From: Physcomitrium patens
Taxonomy: Eukaryota; Streptophyta; Bryopsida; Funariales; Funariaceae
Reading direction: 5' to 3'
Length of the DNA: 64,000 nucleotides
Assembly (NCBI RefSeq): GCF_000002425.4
Contig: NC_037262.1
Coordinates: 7,810,998 to 7,874,997 of the forward strand
Part shown: positions 49,740 to 57,751 of the stretch, piece after piece
Numbering within the stretch: the stretch's first letter is position 1
Layout: the number at the start of each line of letters is the position of its first letter
The notes under the pieces: model-generated
What the model was told of the DNA's origin: nothing
The model's database searches: none
Seen by the model: the letters and a program-made list of their open reading frames with translations, nothing else
Made by a program: the position numbers and the translations under genes

Positions 49740-49980
49740 GGCAAGAATGAACCAACGATGCACTTCCAGGTCCTGGCTGAAACCTCCCGGTTCCTAGTGC
49801 TCGATCTGCTCGCTGTGGAAGAGGCGCGGGGACTGCCTCAGACAGGAGAGCTGAATCCCGACGTCTGCCAACTTCTGTCGCCGGTGCTCGTGCGACGAGC
49901 ACTCACAGGCAAAACCCCAGAGCCTGCGGTCGGCCGAGCAAACGGAGCGGGTATCGAGAGGGTATCAGGTCATCACCCAT
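49740..49980 (-). promoter_or_regulatory. 5' region of UXS copy 2, abruptly bounded by repeats
   Basis: GC-rich sequence upstream of the start codon ends sharply at about 49979, where AT-rich LTR-related DNA begins. Any further promoter must lie in repeat sequence. I see no clear TATA box in the GC-rich part. Confidence 0.45.
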
Positions 49981-50300
49981 AATAAATTTATATTTATTAT
50001 CTTAATTTAGTTATTTAAAGATTATTCTTTTGAATATTTAAATTTTATTTTTGTTATAATATCTCAATTCTTTTTTGAAGACAACGATAGTAAAAAATCA
50101 AAATCAACACTTTAATCATCAAAATGATTGTTTATCTTTGATCATATATCAATTGATAATAATAAAAAAATTGGCATTGTATTATATATATCAATGTTGG
50201 CATTAGTAATTAGGAAGATAAGAAGAGTTAGGTGTAAGTAAAAGTATGTAAATTTGATAACATCTTGTAGACAAGCTTCTTAGAAGCTTTGAAGACATAA
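49981..50300 (+). repeat. AT-rich repeat DNA with a family-1 LTR fragment
   Basis: From about 50190 the text resembles the family-1 LTR (GTAAGTAAAAGTATGTAAAT, then GAAGCTT blocks) and continues at 50851 beyond the solo LTR. Confidence 0.5.
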
Positions 50301-50850
50301 TGTCATGAATATACATATTTATTTTAATAGTAACCTAAATAATATGAATAAGTAGAAGTAGGTAAAAGTAGATTAATTTAATAATATCTTTTGGAAAAGC
50401 TTCCATAAAGCTTCATAGATGCGGTTTAATCTTTAAATGTGCCTATAAGTAATCGATAGGTTGAATACTTGGCCAATAAGTTAGCCACATGTTACATGTG
50501 TTGATGGCTTGTAGTACAAGTAAATGATATGGTGCACATACAAGAAACTTGCCTTACAAATTAAGATATGTATCTTATAAATTGGACACATGTTGAAATT
50601 CCTTTAAAATATTGCCATGTAACTCCTAGGTAGATAATATATATAGAGATAAGAGTGAAGCCTTCTTCACTATTGCCAATTCTTTTCTTGCTTCTAATTT
50701 AGTTTTAAGGATTTTTAGTTTTTCTTGTCTTTTGGCAATAGCCATTCTAATTTTTTTTTGAATTTACATGCTTTTTTACTTCCATTTTGCTATCTTTTTT
50801 GAAAAAAAATCATTTGTTTATTTGCCTTCATTGAGTTCTTGTCCTTAACA
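50301..50850 (+). repeat. Family-1 solo LTR
   Basis: 550 bp, TGTCATGAATAT to GTCCTTAACA, flanked by a perfect 5-bp duplication CATAA (50296-50300 and 50851-50855). It keeps the TATA box and GAGTGAAGCCTTCTTCAC palindrome. It is inserted in an older family-1-like LTR. Confidence 0.9.
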
Positions 50851-50898
50851 CATAAACTTAACTTTATAAGTATTTATAGGTGATTGGTTGTCACAAAT

Positions 50899-51310
50899 AT
50901 AATTAATACTTGTAATTATCTAAATAAGAGGAATTAGATAGAATTAAATAAAAATATGTCAATTATATAATATCTTATGGAAAATCTTTTTATAATATTT
51001 TATATATATTTTTAGGTGATTTATAGATTAAAAACTTACCTAATAAGTTGGCCATCTGTTATACATTTTAGTAATGTAGCATATATATAGAATCTTATTT
51101 TATAAATTAAATATATGTCAAAAGGTCTTATTGAATGTTTCCATATACCTCTTTGTTACATAATATATATATGGATGTAAGAGTGAAGCCTTCTTCTTTC
51201 TTATCAATGTCTTTCTTATTCCTAGTCTTATTTTAAGAATCTCTAATATTTTTTTCTTTAAAAATATCAATTATAGTTTTGATATTGTATTATCTTTGAA
51301 AAAAAAATCT
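50899..51310 (+). repeat. Decayed family-1-like LTR fragment
   Basis: Starts TGTCACAAATAT and keeps TTGGCCATCTGTTA, a (TA)n TATA box and GTAAGAGTGAAGCCTTCTTC. The right end is not clear. Confidence 0.6.
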
Positions 51311-51722
51311 ATTCTTTTCTAATAATATAAGGATGTATTGTCTCTTTGGTTGTGTGTGATTCATGTTCTTAATAGTTTGTGAAGAATGTTAATTCAATAT
51401 TCTTATTTTGTTCTAGATGTAAGTAAATTATTTTATTATTTTATTTTATTTTTAAAATTATAAACTATTTATCTTTAAATTAATATTTTTTAATATTTAT
51501 TTTTATTTTAAAATTGAATAAACTATAATTTTTTGTAAAAATTTTAATTTGATATTAGAGATTGCAAATTATTTGATTACACAATTTTGTCTTCAAAGTC
51601 CCATTCTGTTTAATTTTGTTCAGTTTTGTTCTTTCCCAGTTTTTCCTACCTTATAATGAGGTTTTATGTTACTCTGGATTAGAAGGGTTTTGGATACTTG
51701 AGATAGACTAGTCATGTTTCAT
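51311..51722. other. AT-rich sequence, probably an LTR end
   Basis: No genes. It lies directly before a primer-binding-site motif, so its right part is likely the end of an LTR not otherwise present here. Confidence 0.4.
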
Positions 51723-51734
51723 TGATATCAGAGC
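51723..51734 (+). other. Primer binding site for initiator tRNA-Met
   Basis: TGATATCAGAGC matches TGGTATCAGAGC, complementary to the 3' end of plant initiator tRNA-Met, at 11 of 12 sites. This contrasts with the self-primer of the chromoviruses here. Confidence 0.6.
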
Positions 51735-52007
51735 AAGTTTTAGACTGTTCTTTGGTAGTGTATCAATAGTCATTATTTAGTCCAAAGTTAGTTATTGTAG
51801 TCACTGTAGATATCGTATTAAGGCTACTATGAGCTATTCTTAAAAATTCAACTAAGAAGTAAGAAGGCATTATAATAATAGAGTCCAATGGAGAAATTAC
51901 AACATGTATGATATAGTAGAGCAATCCCAGATGGAGGCTCAAATATAGCACTTCTTAGGCCAGATAGCTACTTTGTAAGGGCAAATAGAAGCTTTAAGGA
52001 CAAAACG
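51735..52007 (+). pseudogene. Leader and gag N-terminal scrap of an unidentified LTR element
   Basis: Around 51904-52004 the plus frame reads MYDIVEQSQMEAQI, then HFLGQIATL and GQIEALRTK, a short coiled coil like a gag start. It abuts the truncated RT of element M. Confidence 0.35.
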
Positions 52008-53170
52008 TGCTTTTCATGCTCTTCCTCATTTTTGGAGAATATCAGAATATCATCCAAATAGATGACAACAAAATCGTCAAGGTACTCTCGGAAAATGTCA
52101 TTCATCATATGTTGAAAGACCGCTGGAGCATTGGTAAGACCAAAGGGCATGACATTATACTCAAAATGGCCATATCTTGTACGGAACGTTGTCTTCCACT
52201 CATCTCCTTCCTTGATTCGTACGAGGTTGTAAGCTCCCCTTAGATCAATTTTTGTAAAAATCCTTGCACGTCCAAGTTGTTCTAAGAGACCAGAAATCAA
52301 GGGTAACGGGTAACAATTCTTCTTTGTTATCTTGTTGAGGCCTCGATAGTCCACGCACATCCGGAATGAGCCATCTTTCTTCTTCACAAATAAGATGGGT
52401 GCTCCAGCTGACGATTTTGAATGACGGATGAAGTTCTTGGATAGATTTTCATCGATGTACTTCCGTAACTCTGCCAACTCCGTCTACGATAGATTGTAGA
52501 TTGGGCCAAAAGGCGATTGTGATCCTTCTTGCAAGTCTATGGCACAATCATATGGTCAGTGTTCCGGTAGCATGTCGGCATTTTTCTTTTGAAACACGTC
52601 TTTAAAATCCTTATATTGCTCTGGTATACTTTTGTCGAGATCTTCTCTCCGGTAGTTGGAGCCGCATAAATGACCAACGGTGTGCCTTCCTTAGATGATC
52701 TTATAAACGATCTTGTTCCAATAAATAAAGATTTTTTTATTCAGGGTTTTCTACTAGGCTTGCTCTTGGGTGGTTTTGTGGGAAAGGTCATCTTCTGTAA
52801 CTTCCAATCTATGGATGGGTTATGCTTTTTCAACTAGGAAAGACCAAGAATAAGAGGATTTGATGGGGTTCTAATAATATTGAAAATAATATGACTACTA
52901 TGGCCCTTAAACGTCACTTCTATAGGTTCTGATTCATGGGTGACACTACCAGACAATAAAGGTCGTCCATCTATGACCTCAACGTGAACAGGTTTGGATT
53001 TTTGTACTAAAGGGATCTTATGATGCTTTATAAATTCTTCGTCTAAGAAACAAGCAGATGCTCTTGAATCTAATAATGCTAAGGTTCTCAGTTTCTGAGG
53101 GCCAATAAGCAAAGGGATTGTAAAACAAAGGGCAGGTTGAGCGGAAAGAAAGGAACCTGGTTGTTATTGC
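52008..53170 (-). pseudogene. pol: pol of element M (PR and part of RT)
   Basis: Protease at 53112-52834: LALLDSRASACFLDEEF (G of DSG changed to R), HVEVIDGRPLLSG, NPLILGLS. Linker with stops, then RT at 52477-52008: [73 protein letters not shown]. The RT block itself is open for about 150 codons, but truncated. Confidence 0.85.
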
Positions 53171-53183
53171 AATATTTCACTGT

Positions 53184-53226
53184 CCAGCCACACGGTTCCT
53201 ATTGTGGCTGGGCATCCTTGTTTTTC
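53184..53226 (-). promoter_or_regulatory. gag-pol frameshift module of element M
   Basis: Minus strand: GAAAAAC (53226-53220), 8-nt spacer, then a perfect 9-bp stem CCAGCCACA/TGTGGCTGG (53211-53184) whose 10-nt loop holds the gag stop TAG. Compared with copy D, stem pair 6 is C-G instead of T-A and pair 7 is A-T instead of A.C. Confidence 0.72.
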
Positions 53227-54225
53227 TGAATAAACGTGCCCCTAGTCTTGACAATACATCGATTTTGCTTCTTGGGGCAGTTTCCAACTTTGTGGCCTTC
53301 TTCACCGCAATACAAGCATAGACCTTCCTCCATACGGTGCTTTTTTTTCTTCTAGAGTAAAGGATTTGACACGTACCACATCAATTTGCATGTCTTCTAC
53401 CTCTTAATGTAAATTCACGCTACTTGCCGATATAGTTGGGGCATAGCAAATCGTATATTGTCTTGAACGTTGGTCTTGGCGGCGTTGAAATAGGCACTTA
53501 TCACACTTCACATCTTGACTAATAACTTTGTTGAGCGTTTGTGGATAAGGAAGAGTTAACAGCAAATCCTTTACATCGTCTCTTAAATCCCAATAGAATT
53601 GACTCATCAACGCTTCTTCGTCCCAATTGATGTCACATGTTAATTGCCTGAAGTCCGATGCATAGATTGATGTAGAGCGCATCCCTTGTCATAGTGATCG
53701 GATCTTTGTTGTAGCCCATCGAACCTTGTTGTGTTCACCAAATACTTCCGAAAACGCCTCCAAGAAGGTTTCAAAGTTGTTTAGTATGGACGATCGTTTC
53801 TCAAACAAAGGAGCAAACCATGATAGAGCTTGTCTTGTAAGTAAGGTTCCAACAAGCCCAACGCGTGACTCCTCCATTGGATAGCATTCGGGCTGTAAAA
53901 TTGTTATCAATCTGATTTGGATGATGAATCCTCGAAACTTGGAACGCGTACCATCGAACTTGTCTGGAAGGCTAACTCGGGGCTCTTTATGTTGTAGAAC
54001 TAGTGGTGCTTGTCAAACCTGAGGCAAAGTTGCTTCTCCAAGTGCAAAAGTTTGAGGCTGGTGCAACTTAGATTGTGCCATCCCAGATGCTCCATCATTA
54101 TGAAGCCTTGCCACGACTTCTTCAATCTCTGCAGTTCTTTGCGACAACGTAGCGAGGGCATTCATGATAGCATCCAACTTGGACTCCGAACTTTCCGTCA
54201 TACAAATGTCTTGGCGTCCGACCAT
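53196..54225 (-). pseudogene. gag: gag of element M
   Basis: Starts at MVGRQDICMTESSESKLDAI (54225) or the Met at 54201; coiled-coil start, then EPRVSLPDKFDGTRSKFRGF, ALSWFAPLFEKRSSIL, FGEHNKVRWATTKIRSL, capsid end, and zinc knuckle CLYCGEEGHKVGNC (C-x2-C-x4-H-x4-C) near 53320-53280. Three or more frame breaks or stops. The end is the TAG in the hairpin loop. Confidence 0.82.
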
Positions 54226-54492
54226 TCTAAGAGAAGGACAGAAATGACTCTACAAGAAGACAATATTGGTTTAGAGGAGGGTACTCCACAACCTCTAAAA
54301 TGCCTTAAGAGCTTCAAGAAAAGGGATTATCCACTCTCTCCAAGAAGAAATAAGGCTCCAATATTATAACAAAAGAAGTATTAGTTTAGAGGAGGGTAAT
54401 CCGCAACCTCTAAAATGCTAGTAGACTTTTAAGCAGAGGGGTAATCTACACTCTAACAAAGAAGAAACTAGCTTTGATATCTAAGGTGAGTA

Positions 54493-54504
54493 CAGTCTTG
54501 ACAA
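54493..54504 (-). other. Self-primer binding site of element M
   Basis: TTGTCAAGACTG, 2 nt after the 5' LTR. It complements CAGTCTCGACAA (54639-54628, minus), at the predicted RNA start, at 11 of 12 positions; the mismatch is an A for G expected from CpG decay. Confidence 0.6.
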
Positions 54505-54506
54505 AC

Positions 54507-54898
54507 TGTCACGGACACAAAATTACAGACTCGAGATCTAACAAGAAGTTCAGGAAGAACTGACAAGAACTAGATTAATCAGATGAGAACAACACCAGAG
54601 AGGTGAGCTAGAGCTCCAAGAGATGTGTTGTCGAGACTGAAGAACTCTTCAGCCTCGTTTCCAATATATACTTCTATTTAGGAAGTTTCTCAAGCAACTT
54701 CTACTAATTAGGAAGCTTCTAAAAGGTTCCAGAGACTTGCTTCTAGAAGGTTCTAGAAACTTATCTCTAGAAGGTTCTAAGGACTATGTCTCTAATATCT
54801 TCTACCAACTAAGAAGCTTCTAGAAGGTTCCAGAGACTTGCTTCTAGAAGGTTCTAAAAACTTGTCTCTAGAAGATTCTAAGGATTATGTCCCTAACA
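54507..54898 (-). repeat. 5' LTR of element M (family 2)
   Basis: 392 bp, TGTTAGGGACATAA to CCGTGACA on the minus strand. Duplicated U3 units with perfect heat-shock arrays, TATA at 54670, palindrome at 54657-54632. Confidence 0.88.
54740..54859 (-). promoter_or_regulatory. Heat-shock-element arrays in the element M LTR
   Basis: Perfect four-unit nTTCn/nGAAn arrays at 54740-54759 and 54812-54831, and a three-unit site at 54841-54855, all upstream of the TATA box. Confidence 0.65.
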
Positions 54899-55620
54899 GC
54901 TCTTCAACATGTGGCAATACCTCAAACTATCTAAGACAAATACCATTGAAGAAATTATGTATGGAGCCAGCTATTCAAAAGATGCAGCAACTATTTAGTG
55001 GCAACATTGAGTTTAAAGCTATGGAGCTGAAGGTGGATTTTGTGATTAGGAGGAGTTTGAAACCAAGTTTAGAAATCAATTTTGACCCATTAATGCGAAA
55101 AAAATAGCAGGCGATCAGTTGATAAATCTTATACAATTTAGGTCAATGTAAGATTATGTCTCTCAATTCAAGTTTCTATATTTCAAAATTGGCAATATTT
55201 TGGAGGCAAAGATGATGGATTGATTCCTACAAGATTTGAAACTTGCAATCTAGCAAAAGATGGAACTAATGGATCTACAAAAATTTAAAGAAATAATTCA
55301 AATTGCAGAAAAGGTCAATGCTATAGATTTCAAAAATCATGGAGCACGACCTATAGCACAAAGTCTTATGACATTATATAATATTATGCAACAACAACCA
55401 ATGCCAATGGAGATTGATGCCCTACAAGGATCATTGATATCACAAAGATGACAAATATTGGTGCAAAAGAGTTTGTGTTTTTATTGTCGAGAGCTAAACC
55501 ATCAGATCAGAGGTTGTTCAAAATGTTAAAATTCAAGCACATGCAAAACAAGGCAGATTCATAGTCTTGAAATTCACGAAGTTGATAATGAGATAGAGCT
55601 AGAAAACAGAGCTTTTTAAT
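54899..55620 (+). pseudogene. gag: gag of element G
   Basis: Plus-strand text: ALQHVAIPQTI-like start, IAGDQLINLIQFRSM, YVSQFKFLYFKIGNILEAKM, FKNHGARPIAQSLMTLYNIM and zinc knuckle CFYCRELNHQIRGC near 55475-55520. This is a Ty3 gag unlike the chromovirus gag here. Stops are present. The left end abuts the element M LTR. Confidence 0.6.
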
Positions 55621-55981
55621 AAAGGCACCAAAGGCTAGTATTGAGAACAACTATTGTCTCCGAGAGACAAATGGCATAGTCTCAAACAACTATAAAAATA
55701 GTTGATTGGTACATCTAATGAGACTACTAAGAAGACAATTATGTCAAGTGCTTGTAAATTATCGATGTACAAAAAATTACATCTCAACTAAAATTGCCAA
55801 CTAACTTGAAATTAAAATTAGGGAAATCAAGGAAAGAAGTATGTACCTTACAGATGATTGAGAAAACATATTGAATGAGACACATGAAGAAGAAATCTTA
55901 CGGTTGATTGATATTTGTGTCTTAAGAGAGAGATTTAAGGTGAAAAAGTTAAGATATGATGTTATCCTTGGTATGCCATGG
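55621..55981 (+). pseudogene. pol: Protease region of element G
   Basis: LVNYRCTKNYISTKIAN is a decayed VDSGCTKNYIS-type active site near 55750, and KLRYDVILGMPW closes the protease just before the copy D LTR. Confidence 0.55.
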
Positions 55982-56533
55982 TGTCACGGCCATAATCATG
56001 TAAGCTAATAATTACATATAGAAATAGGTAGAAGTAAGTAAAAGTAGATAAAAGTAAGTTAATTATATAATATTTAATATAGAAGCTTCCTAGAAACTTC
56101 CTAGACGCTGCTTTGACTTCATAGGTGTCTTTAATTGACTTTTTGGATTAGAAACGTGGTCAACAAGTTGGCCATGTGCCACACATGTTGTTAGCTTGAA
56201 GATCAAGGTAACTATGTGGCCCACACGTAAAAAAACTTGCCTTGTAAGTCAAGGCATGTGTCCTACAAAGTCAACACATATTGGAGGTCCTATAGAACGT
56301 CGCCACGTAGCCCCTAGTTAGATAGTATATATAGAGACAAGAGTGAAGGCTTCTTCACTCTTGTCAACTCCTTTCTTGCTTCTAGTCCAGGTTCAAGAGT
56401 CTTTAGTTTCTTGTCTTGTGGCAATAGCCATTCCAGTTTCCTTTTAATATACCTACTTGTTTATATTTTGACTTATTATATCGAGATAGCCTTTTGGTGT
56501 ATATTTTTTCTCATCGAGTCTTTGTCCTTGACA
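55982..56533 (+). repeat. 5' LTR of copy D (family 1)
   Basis: TGTCACGGCCATAATC to GTCCTTGACA. U3 has GAAGCTTCCTAGAAACTTCC, TATA at 56326-56333, then a palindrome, then U5 rich in T and C. Confidence 0.95.
56326..56367 (+). promoter_or_regulatory. Core promoter, U3/R palindrome and predicted RNA start of copy D
   Basis: TATATATA (56326-56333) is followed by GACAAGAGTGAAG (56336-56348), loop GCTT and the exact inverted arm CTTCACTCTTGTC (56353-56365). The predicted RNA start is at 56357, 31 nt after the TATA start, so RNA would begin ACTCTTGTCAA. Confidence 0.65.
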
Positions 56534-56535
56534 GA

Positions 56536-56546
56536 TTGACAAGAGT
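56536..56546 (+). other. Self-primer binding site of copy D
   Basis: TTGACAAGAGT, 2 nt past the LTR, is fully complementary (11 nt) to the predicted RNA 5' end at 56357-56367. This is the arrangement known from yeast Tf1. A tRNA-Met-like TATCAGAGC lies 24 nt past the LTR at 56557-56565, without the TGG that would pair with the tRNA CCA end. Confidence 0.7.
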
Positions 56547-56746
56547 ACACATACAATATCAGAGCTTTGTTTTTTTCTTGAGTAAGAGTGGATTACCCCT
56601 TTCTCTTGACAAGACATAAGCGTATTAGAAGTTTGCGGATTACCCACTTCTAAACTGATATTGTTCTTAGTATCTTCTTTATTATCAAGTCTTTCTTTTC
56701 TTTTGTCTTGAGCAATATCAAACAAATTTTTCTTCTTAGTGTCATT

Positions 56747-57751
56747 ATGGCAGAACTTGTTGAAATGAAGAGTGCAATGGCACAAATGCAAGAGCAAATG
56801 AGGGAGTTAATGCTTGCGATGCATCAACTCAATTCACCAATACATGAAAGAACAAGAATAGAAGAAAGTGGAGATATAGAGATGATCGGAGCTGCTTCAA
56901 CATCTACAACAAATCACGTTCCTTCTCCAATTGTACAACACCCTATAAGCACTAGAGAACCAAGAATTGCCTTACCTGAGAAATTTGATGGTACAAGATC
57001 AAAGTTTCGAGGGTTCATCAATCAAGTACAATTGGCAATTGAACTTCAACCGCAAAGCTATCCAACTCCAGGATCACAAGTCAGGTTTATTGACACTCTA
57101 CTTTCTGGTTCTGCATTATCGTGGTTTTCGTCTTTTCTTGAACAACGAAATCCAATATTGGACAATTTGGAAGCTTTTTTGGCGGAGTTTCGATCTATGT
57201 ATGGTGAACACGATGCAACTCGTGTTGCAACAAATAAGATCCGAATTCTGCGACAAGGAAATCGCTCAGTAACAGTATATGCTTCACAATTTCGACAACT
57301 TGCAATTGACATCAAGTGGGATGATGCTGCACTCATCAGTCAATTTCTTTATGGATTGCAATACGAAGTAAAGAAATTGATGCTCAACTTACCTGATCCT
57401 CAAACTTTGAGTCAAGCAATCGATTTTGCGGTAAAATGTGATAATCGACTTTTTGAATTTCGATCTGAGAATCATTCACGGGAACCTCAACGTTATTACT
57501 CAATGGCAACATCAACATCTTTGCCAAACGTACATTTGGAAGTAGAAGACATGCAAATTGACCCGGTACGTTTTAAACCCCTAACTGAGCAAGAAAAGAT
57601 TCGTCGTCGTCAAGAAGGATTATGTTTATATTGCGGAGAACCTAAGCACACTGCTCAACATTGTCCAAAGAAACGACGCAACTATAAAATGAGGGGTACG
57701 ACGGTCAAAGAAGACAACATGTCGGAAAACGGATTCGTCCAGCTACAATAG
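56747..57751 (+). CDS. gag: Gag polyprotein of copy D
   Basis: 334 aa from ATG 56747 (MAELVEMKSAMAQMQEQMRE); the same Met opens gag in copies B and C, so an upstream in-frame alternative start is unlikely. N-terminal coiled coil (residues 1-28), a variable linker, capsid domain from about REPRIALPEKFDGTRSKFRG to FRSENHSREP, and a zinc knuckle CLYCGEPKHTAQHC near residue 300 for RNA binding. Ends at TAG 57749-57751, inside the loop of the frameshift hairpin. Cytoplasmic particle protein. Confidence 0.93.
   Translation: MAELVEMKSAMAQMQEQMRELMLAMHQLNSPIHERTRIEESGDIEMIGAASTSTTNHVPSPIVQHPISTREPRIALPEKFDGTRSKFRGFINQVQLAIELQPQSYPTPGSQVRFIDTLLSGSALSWFSSFLEQRNPILDNLEAFLAEFRSMYGEHDATRVATNKIRILRQGNRSVTVYASQFRQLAIDIKWDDAALISQFLYGLQYEVKKLMLNLPDPQTLSQAIDFAVKCDNRLFEFRSENHSREPQRYYSMATSTSLPNVHLEVEDMQIDPVRFKPLTEQEKIRRRQEGLCLYCGEPKHTAQHCPKKRRNYKMRGTTVKEDNMSENGFVQLQ

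Larger units (their letters stand above)
52008..54898 (-). mobile_element. Element M: truncated family-2 chromovirus
   Basis: On the minus strand: 5' LTR (54898-54507), self-primer site, gag, protease, and RT cut at about 52008 soon after YLDDILIF. RNase H, integrase, chromodomain, ORF3 and the 3' LTR are absent. It is less decayed than element O. Confidence 0.88.

Noticed and set aside
56557-56565. tRNA-Met primer site for copy D
   Set aside because: It lies 24 nt after the LTR and lacks the TGG needed to pair with the tRNA CCA end; the 11-nt self-complement is closer and covaries between families.
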